IMG/VR virus record: IMGVR_UViG_3300037481_000188
Coordinates: 1 to 35,575 of that record
DNA: 35,575 nt
DNA from: a virus
Direction: 5' to 3' (one strand)
The notes below the pieces were generated by a model that saw nothing but the letters and a program-made list of their open reading frames with translations, did not search any database and was not told the DNA's origin. Each line of letters opens with the position of its first letter. Positions within the stretch are counted from its first letter, which is position 1. Of this stretch, positions 7,857-17,316 are shown piece by piece. A program made the position numbers and the translations under genes.

Positions 7857-10142
7857 ATGGCAGGATGGAAATTTTTTCTTAATGGCACTGAGGTAGAAGA
7901 ACCAATAGGCTGGGATGCAATTGAGTTCACAGCCATCAGGATGGAATCGCATGGCATAGATCAGCCATTCTCAACCGAGATGCGATTCTATGAGAGAGGG
8001 GCTAAATTAATCAAGGCACTTTATGACCAATATTTCATTAATGCCGAGATAACCATCCAAATTACTTCAGATGTCGGCTATGGTGGAGAGCCTTATGAGT
8101 TCAATGGCATGCTTAACCTGGCAATCTATCAGGAGCATAATGTATGCGACACTGACTCTTGGGAGATAACTGTCGGCATCATTGATGATAACTTTAGAGA
8201 GCAGTTCAAGGCTCGGCAGGATGTAGAGATTGATTTAACATCAACCAAAGACCTTAATGGTGCTACTATTGCTGCACTTACTGAGAAAGAAATAAGACTG
8301 CATAGGCAGGATTTATACCTGCAAGCCAATGGTAAGAACTTGGCTGATAGTAGTACATACTTAACAAGAGGCTCACTTGGGCCAGGTGCTAATAGATATG
8401 CAATTGTGCCAACTTATTGGCAACAAAAAGACTTTACGGAAAATTATGGTAGTGTATTTGACACGAATGTCATTTTTGTGGTGGGAGATGGAAATCTACC
8501 AGGCTCTCCAATTTTCAAGAATAATCAAAGTGTTACAAGAACATTGAGCTATGAAATAACTATAGATTTTACTCTTACAAATAATGATGTAACAGGGCCA
8601 ATTGATGTTGAATTTGATTTAGTTCAATTTAATGGGAACATTCCTCAAACATATCCTCCAAGCATAGTTCTCTACAACACGACTTTAGCAGCAGGGGCTT
8701 CAGTAAATATAAGCAACACCTACACAGGCTCATTTACAATTGCCACAGGGATTACACTTGCTCTGCTTTTTGCACAGACATCATTCAGCACAGTTACTGC
8801 TGCTGTTACTGTTGATATTGAAAAAGGCTACACAATCAACCTTAATGAAATCAATTCAGGAGAGTATGCATCAACTGCTAACTGCCTGACCATTGAGCAA
8901 TGGCTTAATAGAGCAATCTACCTAATGACTGGGAGCAACAACAAGCTGCTATCAGATGTGTTCAGTGAGGCAGATGGTGGATGTTATTGGAACAATGCTC
9001 TAACCAATGGCCTGCGGATTAGGCAGGCAGATTTGCAGGATGATCTTGGCGCACTTAAGACATCTTGGAAAAAGACCTTTGAAGCACTCGATAGAATCTT
9101 CTGCCTTGGTTGGGCATTTGAGTGGACAGGCACAGAATGGAAGATAAGAGTTGAGCCAAGGGAGTACTTTTACCAAAATAGCATAAGTCAAACTTTCAAC
9201 AACATCGGGGAGGTTACAACAATGGCTAAGGTTGATATGCTTGCCAATACTATCCAGTTGGGCTTTGATACGAAATGGAAGAACATTCAGCTTTCAGGGA
9301 TATTTGCCATTCACACTGATCGCAATTATTATGTTGCTAATCGGGCAATGGCTGAAAACTCATCAGCTAAATTAGATATAAGGACAGAGATAATAGGTGA
9401 AGGTTATGCAATTGAGTTTAGCAGAAGGTTATCTGAAATAAGCTATGGAGGTGCTACATCAGACAGGCCTAATGACTATGAAACATTTATCATTTGGTTA
9501 AATAGGCAAACAATTGAATTAGAGGCTGTAGAAGATACTACTTTTAATCTCTTTCAAGAATCAGGAGCAGTTACATTCCTTCCTGGCACTGTAAGCCTGC
9601 CAAGCAACTTGATAAACTTCTCAAGCAGTCCTCTGAACAACCTCTACAACATCTTTCATACTCCTGCCCGAATAGCACTAAGGTGGTGGAAAGTTCTTGG
9701 GATGCACACTTATGGAGTTACTAATCCGAAGCTTCAATTTCAGGTAGGCGAATATCAGACAACTTATAGCAGTTACATCTCTGATTCCTTAGAGCCTTGC
9801 CAGCAATATTGCGATGGATGCACTTTATTTGAGAATGGAGATATTGACCCTGACTTTATCAGGCCATCGGAAGCAGTTTACTTATTCAAGCCTATTGGAG
9901 TTGAATTTAGCTATCCTCAAAGTCTCTGCGATTTCTTAACTTTGAGCCAAGATGAGCAATACCGGAAAGTCAGGCTCACTTCAGGCAGTTTGGACATTCA
10001 AGGCTTCATCATGGAGGCTACCAATCAGCCGGAGGATGCTTCCGGAGGTACGACAAAGTTCACACTTCTTCAGGCTAATCAACTTGCTCCAACTATGGGA
10101 GCTTTTGACACAGGCTTTGATGATGGATATGAAATAGGTTAA
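7857..10142 (+). CDS. Tail tip / distal tail structural protein (putative)
   Basis: A 761-residue protein after the tape measure gene, where distal tail and baseplate hub proteins are usually coded. No catalytic motif is recognised. Residues 1-120 look like a beta-rich tail-tip domain (MAGWKFFLNGTEVEEPIGWDA). Residues about 200-320 are Thr- and Asn-rich, like a carbohydrate-binding or jelly-roll insertion. The C-terminal part has a paired-cysteine stretch (CQQYCDGCTLF at about 646-656). The Tail-tip role rests on size, position and composition. It is followed after one base by the fibre gene. Confidence 0.65.
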   Translation: MAGWKFFLNGTEVEEPIGWDAIEFTAIRMESHGIDQPFSTEMRFYERGAKLIKALYDQYFINAEITIQITSDVGYGGEPYEFNGMLNLAIYQEHNVCDTDSWEITVGIIDDNFREQFKARQDVEIDLTSTKDLNGATIAALTEKEIRLHRQDLYLQANGKNLADSSTYLTRGSLGPGANRYAIVPTYWQQKDFTENYGSVFDTNVIFVVGDGNLPGSPIFKNNQSVTRTLSYEITIDFTLTNNDVTGPIDVEFDLVQFNGNIPQTYPPSIVLYNTTLAAGASVNISNTYTGSFTIATGITLALLFAQTSFSTVTAAVTVDIEKGYTINLNEINSGEYASTANCLTIEQWLNRAIYLMTGSNNKLLSDVFSEADGGCYWNNALTNGLRIRQADLQDDLGALKTSWKKTFEALDRIFCLGWAFEWTGTEWKIRVEPREYFYQNSISQTFNNIGEVTTMAKVDMLANTIQLGFDTKWKNIQLSGIFAIHTDRNYYVANRAMAENSSAKLDIRTEIIGEGYAIEFSRRLSEISYGGATSDRPNDYETFIIWLNRQTIELEAVEDTTFNLFQESGAVTFLPGTVSLPSNLINFSSSPLNNLYNIFHTPARIALRWWKVLGMHTYGVTNPKLQFQVGEYQTTYSSYISDSLEPCQQYCDGCTLFENGDIDPDFIRPSEAVYLFKPIGVEFSYPQSLCDFLTLSQDEQYRKVRLTSGSLDIQGFIMEATNQPEDASGGTTKFTLLQANQLAPTMGAFDTGFDDGYEIG

Positions 10143-10143
10143 T

Positions 10144-11820
10144 ATGCCAACTAATAGAAACAGATCCAATCTAATCACGGAGAGTTCAACACTCTTTCCT
10201 AACAATAATAGCCAACTTATTTCTCCTGCGGATTTAAGGTCATGGCTTGAGGATGGCACAACAAGCTTTGTAACTCAAAAGGATAAATCCACCCTTGAGA
10301 ATGCAATCTTTGAGAACAAAGGCACGACATTGCCTTCGGCAGGAGTAGTTAATCTCAATAGTGCTACTGGTAACTACTTGCATATTTCAGGGAGTGTAGC
10401 AATAAATTCCTTTGGAACTTGTCCGGCAGGGGCAAGGTTTGTCCTAATGTTTGAAGGGACTCCAACATTGACCTATAATGCCACAAGCCTAATCATTCCA
10501 GGAGGAACTAATAAGACAGTTGTTGCCGGAGATTGTTGCATGATAGTCTCTGAGGGTTCAGGCAATTGGAGGATTGTTGGATACTTTGTCGCAGCCGGAG
10601 CAGGAGCAGGAACTGTTACAAGCATAACTGCTGGGACAGGGTTAACTGGAGGAACAATTACAAGTTCAGGAACTATTGACCTTGCCAATACTGCGGTTAC
10701 TCCTGCTGCTTATACCAATGCAGACATAACAGTAGATGCACAAGGCAGAATTACTGCTGCTGCAAATGGTTCATCAGGTAGTCCAGGAGGGGCAAATGGA
10801 GATTTTCAATATAAAAGTGGAGGTTCATTTGCCGGATCAGGATTATTAAGATTGGTAAGTTCTTTTGTCGTTGCTCACAGTCCTAAAATTGGAGATAGCA
10901 ATACCACTGGGCATTTCCACATGCACTCAGCCAACTCTGCTCCTACTGGTATTAATAATTACCTAACAATGTTTTGGCAGGTGGCTGCAAAAGCTTTGGG
11001 ATTTAGGTCAGAAACTGACACATTCACAAGCAACATTGCATTAACTACACCGACTGCTGATAGGACTTACACTTTGCCTGATGCAACTGGCAATGTGGTT
11101 CTTGATTCTGCAACTCAGAGTTTAAGCAACAAGACCTTAACAACTCCATCCATTAGTGGGGTCGCAACTTTTGGCAATGGCACAAGTGCCGGAGAGATAA
11201 GGCTTCTTGAAGGAACTGGAAGTGGAGGAAATTCAGTAGGCATCAAGGCTCAGGCAATTGGTGCTAATTATGACTTGACTTTGCCAATTGATGCAGGAAC
11301 GGCAGGGTTTTCATTGATTACAGATGGTAGTGGAGTTTTAAGTTGGTTCAAAAATGGAGGATTAGTTGTAGGGCAATTTTTAAAAAATACGACTGCCACA
11401 ACCATACCAAGTCCTATAACAGTTACTACAATTATTGATACATTACTAATCCCAGCAGGAACATTTACTGGCAATAATTCATTTACCGTAACTCATAAAA
11501 ATACAAGTGCAACTGCCACAACATCATATTTCATTAATATTGGTATTAACACAAGTGCAGCATTGGGAGGGGTTTCAATAGTAAATCAAAGTGTAGGAGC
11601 AGGGGTATCTGCTCAACATTTACTTATTGGAATTAATCTATATGGAGGAGGTGCAGGGAATACAACAAGATATTTGTACAACCCCTTTACATCAGCAAAT
11701 AGTGTTGGGTCATCAACTACTGCTATTAATTGGTCAGTTGATCAATACATCGTAGTTTCTGCAACTGCATCAGCAACAAGAAGTATTACAAATCTGTTAA
11801 TTGGCTTAACACCTACATAA
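10144..11820 (+). CDS. Tail fibre / receptor-binding protein (putative)
   Basis: A 558-residue Gly-, Thr- and Ser-rich protein with short beta repeats typical of trimeric tail fibres. The stretch GTVTSITAGTGLTGGTITSSG followed by DADGRI-like turns is a widely shared fibre repeat. ATGNVVLDSATQSLSNKTL and the TLTTPSISG module are also common in fibre shafts. The last about 120 residues (SITNLLIGLTP end) probably form the tip. No chaperone or peptidase domain is visible. It would contact the host surface. Starts 1 base after the previous stop. Confidence 0.8.
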   Translation: MPTNRNRSNLITESSTLFPNNNSQLISPADLRSWLEDGTTSFVTQKDKSTLENAIFENKGTTLPSAGVVNLNSATGNYLHISGSVAINSFGTCPAGARFVLMFEGTPTLTYNATSLIIPGGTNKTVVAGDCCMIVSEGSGNWRIVGYFVAAGAGAGTVTSITAGTGLTGGTITSSGTIDLANTAVTPAAYTNADITVDAQGRITAAANGSSGSPGGANGDFQYKSGGSFAGSGLLRLVSSFVVAHSPKIGDSNTTGHFHMHSANSAPTGINNYLTMFWQVAAKALGFRSETDTFTSNIALTTPTADRTYTLPDATGNVVLDSATQSLSNKTLTTPSISGVATFGNGTSAGEIRLLEGTGSGGNSVGIKAQAIGANYDLTLPIDAGTAGFSLITDGSGVLSWFKNGGLVVGQFLKNTTATTIPSPITVTTIIDTLLIPAGTFTGNNSFTVTHKNTSATATTSYFINIGINTSAALGGVSIVNQSVGAGVSAQHLLIGINLYGGGAGNTTRYLYNPFTSANSVGSSTTAINWSVDQYIVVSATASATRSITNLLIGLTPT

Positions 11821-12030
11821 ATGGAAGAACTAATATACATAGACAATAAACTTAATTACAGAGGGCAATTTTTCCAAATTGGAGAATCCGTTAATTTAGA
11901 AGATACAGTTCTTTTAAATCTTTATGATTCTGAAAGTAATTTCAATATTATTTTAGTTGCCAACGATACCACAATCAACGGAGTCATTCAGACATCTGCT
12001 CAAATGATTATTGACACACTCAATGCCTAA
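11821..12030 (+). CDS. Hypothetical 69-aa protein after the fibre gene
   Basis: A 69-residue protein whose ATG follows the fibre stop TAA with no gap, and whose 3' end overlaps the next gene by 8 bases. It appears beta-rich and acidic (NKLNYRGQFFQIGESVNLEDTV), with no signal peptide. Small proteins in this position are often fibre accessory proteins or assembly chaperones. That is a guess from position alone. Confidence 0.7.
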   Translation: MEELIYIDNKLNYRGQFFQIGESVNLEDTVLLNLYDSESNFNIILVANDTTINGVIQTSAQMIIDTLNA

Positions 12031-14596
12031 TTCATTCTACCGATTTCAACCTGCTTGGAATGCCGGGTTTTACCCTGACAACCAAATCACTTCCAATCTG
12101 CTTAATGCTTTACATGGTAATGTTTCTGCATGGTTGCCTGGGTTTTATCCCGGTACAACTGTTAGTCAATTGGTTCAGGGAGTTAGAGCGCAGATGGATA
12201 ACTTTAATGTGTCTCCTTACTTTGGGAATCTTGAGATAGTATTCACAACTGCGCCAGATCCACCATTTGTAGAATATTACATCTATGTCAGGAATAAAAG
12301 CCTCTATGCAGTTGATAATACTCAGGACTTCTTAGTTTCAGGTCTTTACAATCCTACGAGTAATTTAGTTATCAATGCCACAATAAGTCCCTTTACTGTC
12401 GGCAGTTACTCAGGCACATTTGACCCATCAGCAATTGCAGTAGAGTCTGAGGTTGATCGGGCATTGCAGATTGTAGAGCAGAATGGTTCTGCTTTCTTCC
12501 CGCTGACTTATTCTTATAATGCTACAAGTGGCATTGCCACAAGTGGACTTGCAAGAGGCAAGAACTGGCAACTTGATTCATCAGGCAATCCGGTAAGGCT
12601 TCCTTTTGATACTTTGCCTAAACAGAACTCAAGGACATTCAATGTTGCTCCTCAGACTGCGGAGGATAGGTACTGCATCAGCCTGATGGAGAAGGTTATC
12701 AATTATAGCTTTACCGAGACTGATGAGACCTTGATTCAGGCATACTTTAACACATTTAGTGTGCCTGATGGTTGGACTGCATCCTTTGCAATCAGCATTG
12801 ATACCTACACAAGGGTTTTCTGCCTGATTTACAGAGATGACAGAAGCTTGCTAATGATTGGCAGGCTTGATACGACATGGCTTTGGCAGAGATTTATTAA
12901 TGAAGCCGGTAGCAGTGACTTTAGCTACTTTTCAGGCTATACATCAACAACACCTTTGCCTTACTTGCCAACAATAAGCTATCAGTGGCTCTATGGTGAT
13001 TGGTATGATATGGAATTTGTAAACTTCACAGATAGCTGCTATGTAAGTCCTGAGTTCTATGCCATGCCTGCAATACCTGGGGACAATTGGCAATTCAATG
13101 TGCCATCAGATTCAGGCAATCTAACAGGCCTCACAACAGCCTCAGTAGGATTGTTTACTCAGGATGGGCAATTCATTCAGCAGATAGGTGATGCAGTCAG
13201 AAACTGCTGCTATGAGGCTTATTTTCCTTATGTAATAGTTGATGGCTCTACACCTGCTTTTGATGATTGGGTAAGCTTTGTGGACACCTACTTAGTCACT
13301 TCACCACTGCAATTCTTCTTTAGCAATCAGACTCTAAACTTTACAGGTCTAACTGCCGGAACAGAAACAGGAGATCAGATTGGTGCAATTGCTGCTACTC
13401 TTCCAGCCGGAACAGTTACAACTTATGACAAGCAGGACTTTATTGATGCAGTTGCAGCCTTATCTTGGCCTGCTGGCATTGAGGTTACAGGAAGCATAGT
13501 AAACTTCTCAGGCAATGAAGTCGTAGAACTTAAGTTCTGCAATTACTTGGCAAGTGAATACCCATCAATTCAAGCTAAGGCAATAGTAGAAGAAACATCC
13601 TTTTATTTTGCCTATGTCAAATCTCTATGCTGTGAGCCAACTCAATTTCAATGCACATCATTGATTCCAGCAGTTTCTTCGGGGTGTTACAGGCTTGGGA
13701 TTTACAACATTCAAGAAACAGGAGGCTCTAACACTTGCCAATTGACATTTGAGTATATTATTGATAGCCCCGAAACTTATGTTGATGATATTAACTTCTA
13801 CTCGCCTAAGTGGCTTGCCTTTGCTCTTTATGATGGAGCTAATCTATCACAGATTTACACTGAGCAAATCCCATCTACTTCTCCTCCTTCAACAGGGTTT
13901 GACCTTGCTCAAATTATAGACTTTGCCAATGGCATCCCAGGCATGGTTGCCACTTATGATGAAGAGACTGCTTACTTGACTTACAATTGGACAGTAACAG
14001 TGCCGTGCAATCAGGAGTTTAGTTTTAGGCATCTTGTTTTAAATGAGGATGATAGTGTAGTTGATTTAATTTTCTCAACAGAAACACAACTCTGCACATG
14101 TGAAGTGGTAGACTTGGATGCTTATTCGCTCTATTCACTCAGCAACATCATCAACATTGATGGCTCAGATTGCTTTTCCACCATCATTGAATTTTGGGCA
14201 AATGATAAATCAATTGCTCAGGGATTTGAGTACTTCAACGGATGGAAGCAGAGAGTAAGAATTGGCCTAAATGGTGGAGGAGCAAAGCCTGTGATTGAGG
14301 AAAACTTATACAGGCAATCCAATGGAGTTCACAAAAGGCCTCAAAACAAGCAGGATTTATCATTAGATTTGCATTCAGACTTTATTGATGAACAGACTCA
14401 GCTTGCGCTTGTTGATGCCACTCGACATCCGTACTTAGTTTGGAACAATAAGTCAATTTTTGTGAAGGGAGACATAGATGTTGCCACCATCCAAGACTTT
14501 ACGACACAATCCTCTTTTGAAACTTTGGCTCAGGTCAAATTTTCGGCACTCGTTCAGGGCTTTCAGCCTAAAAACTCAAGTTGTTTAACTTGCTAA
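12023..14596 (+). CDS. Large tail-associated structural protein
   Basis: An 857-residue protein of unknown family in the tail block. I chose ATG at 12023 (MPNSFYRFQPAWNAGFYPD) over an upstream TTG at 12011. The sequence is rich in aromatic, Asn and Thr residues, predicted almost all beta, with several paired cysteines (FCSL-like, VKSLCCEP, CTSLIPAVSSGCY, QLCTCEVVD), suggesting disulfides or metal sites. It contains repeated segments such as NPTSNLVINATI that look like fibre or baseplate domains. The acidic C-terminus ends in NSSCLTC. A receptor-binding or baseplate role is inferred. Confidence 0.65.
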   Translation: MPNSFYRFQPAWNAGFYPDNQITSNLLNALHGNVSAWLPGFYPGTTVSQLVQGVRAQMDNFNVSPYFGNLEIVFTTAPDPPFVEYYIYVRNKSLYAVDNTQDFLVSGLYNPTSNLVINATISPFTVGSYSGTFDPSAIAVESEVDRALQIVEQNGSAFFPLTYSYNATSGIATSGLARGKNWQLDSSGNPVRLPFDTLPKQNSRTFNVAPQTAEDRYCISLMEKVINYSFTETDETLIQAYFNTFSVPDGWTASFAISIDTYTRVFCLIYRDDRSLLMIGRLDTTWLWQRFINEAGSSDFSYFSGYTSTTPLPYLPTISYQWLYGDWYDMEFVNFTDSCYVSPEFYAMPAIPGDNWQFNVPSDSGNLTGLTTASVGLFTQDGQFIQQIGDAVRNCCYEAYFPYVIVDGSTPAFDDWVSFVDTYLVTSPLQFFFSNQTLNFTGLTAGTETGDQIGAIAATLPAGTVTTYDKQDFIDAVAALSWPAGIEVTGSIVNFSGNEVVELKFCNYLASEYPSIQAKAIVEETSFYFAYVKSLCCEPTQFQCTSLIPAVSSGCYRLGIYNIQETGGSNTCQLTFEYIIDSPETYVDDINFYSPKWLAFALYDGANLSQIYTEQIPSTSPPSTGFDLAQIIDFANGIPGMVATYDEETAYLTYNWTVTVPCNQEFSFRHLVLNEDDSVVDLIFSTETQLCTCEVVDLDAYSLYSLSNIINIDGSDCFSTIIEFWANDKSIAQGFEYFNGWKQRVRIGLNGGGAKPVIEENLYRQSNGVHKRPQNKQDLSLDLHSDFIDEQTQLALVDATRHPYLVWNNKSIFVKGDIDVATIQDFTTQSSFETLAQVKFSALVQGFQPKNSSCLTC

Positions 14597-14600
14597 TACT

Positions 14601-15500
14601 ATGTCAATATTTTCTTTAACATGTCCGGATGTAGGATGCTATCAGAATTTCCTCTGTGATCCTGAGTTCCAAAATAAAATCGTTGCAGTGGCTTATGTAA
14701 AGAAGTCTGCTGCTCTTACTTCCGTTGAGAAAGCTACTGCTGACTCATGGATTGGTGCTCTCTATGAGAGATACCTTGATGGTGAAGGCTACCTTGTGCT
14801 TAACACATCAGGAGAGAAGCCAAAGCCTGAAACTGCTACCACTGCTGGTAGAGGAATGCAGAACACTAAGGCTCTTGCAAAGACTCACACTCTGACCTAT
14901 CAGGACATGCAAGGAGTTGTACAAAATAATGTACAATTCTACAATGATATTCTTGCGTCGGCTCAGAATTATGACTTCTACTACTTCACTCCTGGTAGAA
15001 TTTGGGATGCTTCAGGCTATTATGTGACTGTAATTGGTGACCCAATTATCACAGCTGAACTTAACACCTATCAGATGGCTGAGGTAACTGTGAACTGGGT
15101 TTCTAAAGTCAATCCGTTGCCTTATGAGTTTGATACTGATAGCTTCTTAGAGGGCTTGTATTACATCATCAGCTTCACTGGAGGTTCAGGTAGCACTTAC
15201 ATTGGCAACACTATTACAAGTGGATGCACAGACCCACAGACTGTTACTTTTTCAGCTGTTCTTAATATCGGGGCTATTTCAGGCGCACCAGCGCAGAGTT
15301 GGTCAATTGATGAAGTAAGTGGAAGTGATCCAATTGGTGATATTGCTCTTGGAATGGATGCAACAACTGGTATTCTAAGCTGGACTCCTGGAGATGGTAG
15401 TGTTGATGGTACATACATTTTCACGGTTACTGTGACCAACGAATACGGATGCGTATTTGGTCAGGAGACAATCACTCTTAATGTTGCTTGCGCAGTTTAA
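14601..15500 (+). CDS. Structural protein with C-terminal Ig-like domain
   Basis: A 299-residue protein. Residues 1-190 form an unrecognised virion-type domain (DPEFQNKIVAVAYVKK, EKATADSWIGALYERYL). From about 200 on there is an Ig/cadherin-like domain with the typical putative-Ig (He_PIG) sequence DATTGILSWTPGDG and GTYIFTVTVTN. Such domains decorate tail-tube, capsid or fibre proteins and may bind carbohydrate. The size and modular layout would suit a major tail protein, which is otherwise not identified in this genome. This is a hypothesis. It lies between the tail-tip block and the portal. Confidence 0.7.
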   Translation: MSIFSLTCPDVGCYQNFLCDPEFQNKIVAVAYVKKSAALTSVEKATADSWIGALYERYLDGEGYLVLNTSGEKPKPETATTAGRGMQNTKALAKTHTLTYQDMQGVVQNNVQFYNDILASAQNYDFYYFTPGRIWDASGYYVTVIGDPIITAELNTYQMAEVTVNWVSKVNPLPYEFDTDSFLEGLYYIISFTGGSGSTYIGNTITSGCTDPQTVTFSAVLNIGAISGAPAQSWSIDEVSGSDPIGDIALGMDATTGILSWTPGDGSVDGTYIFTVTVTNEYGCVFGQETITLNVACAV

Positions 15501-15510
15501 TTAATTAGGG

Positions 15511-17316
15511 ATGGAGGAGTTAATTGGACAACTATTTTCAACCCTCATGGACAGACAAATCCGTGAGGGCAAACTTGAGTACATTGAATGTGCGAGAGAA
15601 AAGGCTGAGGAGCTTGAGTATCACTTCGAAAATGAGTATCCAACTAAACTCCTCCATACTCAACATCCTTCTGAAGAGCCTTGGATGAAGGACTATAGAA
15701 GGCAGAGATGGCAAGCACCAACAACCACAGCCACAGGCAGAGTCTTTAACTTCTTGCAGAAGATTCAGCAGGCTGATGACTTTAAGATAAGCTTTGAAAG
15801 TGACTATCAGAAGACAGGAGTTGCTGAGAGGATAGGCTTGCAGGATAACACATTGCAATTCTATGTTGAAAATAATCTGCCAAAGTTTGGCAGCCTTGAG
15901 ACATGGTCTTTCAATGTTTTTCTTAAGACCTACCTTCAGGATGCAAATGCAATTGTTGCAGTTCTGCCTAATTATGATGAGTTCATCAAGAACCCAGCAG
16001 GGGTTACAACCTTAGACTGGCTAAAGCCTTACCCTCAGACAATCTTCTCAGAAGACTTGATTTTTGAGGAGGAGACTTTTGTCATCATAAAAGTTGAGGA
16101 TTATGAGGACATGAATCGCAAGAAATGGGATCAGTTTCTCTGCATCACAATGGAGGGCTTAGTCCTATTCAGGCAAGTCAATCAGTACACTTATGACAAT
16201 CCTTTTCAGATATTCATTCTGCCTTACATCTTCACCTATCTGCCTGTCATCAAGGTTGGCTCTGTAATCTATGAGGAAGAAGATGGACATTTGGTTTTTG
16301 ATTCAGTTCTTGCTCCTTGTCTGCCTGCTTGGAATGAAGTATTATTTCGGACAGATGACCTAAACATCTTATGGGCTACTCATGCTCTGCCTCAGAAGTG
16401 GGCATTAAAGATGAGTCCTTGTAAGACCTGTAATGGCACAGGACAGAGGACAAATCGCAAGGAGGAGAGAGTTGGCTGTAATGATTGCCAAGGCTCAGGA
16501 AGAGCCTCAAGCAGTCCATTTGGCCTGATGGAGATTAACATTGACAGAGTTTCAGCTGTTAATCCTAATCCACTTGTTCCACCAGTGCCTCCGGCTGGAT
16601 ATATTGAAAGACCTACTGAGACAGTAAGACTATTCCAGGAGGACATCCTTCAGAAAGAATTTCAAGGCTTTAAAGCCATTGGCTTGGAATTGCTTGGTCA
16701 GATTCCAGCTTCTCAATCAGGGATTGCTAAGGAGTATGATAGAAAGGAACTAAACACCTTCTGCTATTCAGTGACTGTTCACTTGGCTCAGGTTTACAAT
16801 AAGGTTTGCTTTCACATCCTTTATCAAAGGTACAACAGCCTCTTTGCTTCCTCTTTGATGGACAGCGACAAAGTCAAAGCAGCATTGCCACAGATTACTG
16901 TGCCTACTGACTTTGATGTCATGACCACAGACATGATTGGTGAGATGCTGACCAAGGCAAGACAGGGTAATTTTGACCCTCTGATTATCTCAGGCATTGA
17001 AGATGATTATGTTGAGAAGCTTTATGGCGAGAACTCAATCCAGCAGATTTACCTAAAGATATTGAAGCAGCTTGATCCATTGCCATACAAGACAATTGAT
17101 GAAAAGACACTTCTGCTCAATAGCCAAGGATGCACACTGCAAGATTATGTTTTAAGTGCTAACCTTCCGGCCTTTGTGATGCAGCTTGTGGACAATGATG
17201 CTACCTGGTACGATAAGCCATTCAACATCCAACGCATGCAAGTAGATGCAATGGCAGCTGCCAAGGTTGCTCAGATTAGGGTTGCCTCTGTTCCAATCAT
17301 GCCTGAAGGAATGTAA
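15511..17316 (+). CDS. Portal protein with embedded DnaJ-type zinc finger
   Basis: A 601-residue protein assigned as portal from its size, overall helical and acidic pattern, and the MuF gene directly after it. The clip/wing region contains two CxxCxGxG motifs: CKTCNGTG (Cys304, Cys307) and CNDCQGSG (Cys323, Cys326). These are the same repeats found in the DnaJ central zinc domain, enough to bind one zinc. Downstream are a proline-rich linker (NPLVPPVPPAG) and a long helical stem-like segment (QEDILQKEFQGFKAIGLELLGQ). The stop overlaps the MuF start (TAATG). No Walker or nuclease motif is present. Confidence 0.75.
   Translation: MEELIGQLFSTLMDRQIREGKLEYIECAREKAEELEYHFENEYPTKLLHTQHPSEEPWMKDYRRQRWQAPTTTATGRVFNFLQKIQQADDFKISFESDYQKTGVAERIGLQDNTLQFYVENNLPKFGSLETWSFNVFLKTYLQDANAIVAVLPNYDEFIKNPAGVTTLDWLKPYPQTIFSEDLIFEEETFVIIKVEDYEDMNRKKWDQFLCITMEGLVLFRQVNQYTYDNPFQIFILPYIFTYLPVIKVGSVIYEEEDGHLVFDSVLAPCLPAWNEVLFRTDDLNILWATHALPQKWALKMSPCKTCNGTGQRTNRKEERVGCNDCQGSGRASSSPFGLMEINIDRVSAVNPNPLVPPVPPAGYIERPTETVRLFQEDILQKEFQGFKAIGLELLGQIPASQSGIAKEYDRKELNTFCYSVTVHLAQVYNKVCFHILYQRYNSLFASSLMDSDKVKAALPQITVPTDFDVMTTDMIGEMLTKARQGNFDPLIISGIEDDYVEKLYGENSIQQIYLKILKQLDPLPYKTIDEKTLLLNSQGCTLQDYVLSANLPAFVMQLVDNDATWYDKPFNIQRMQVDAMAAAKVAQIRVASVPIMPEGM

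Noticed and set aside
16420-16500. Stand-alone DnaJ protein
   Set aside because: The zinc repeats lie inside one long frame with portal-like context and no J domain (HPD motif).
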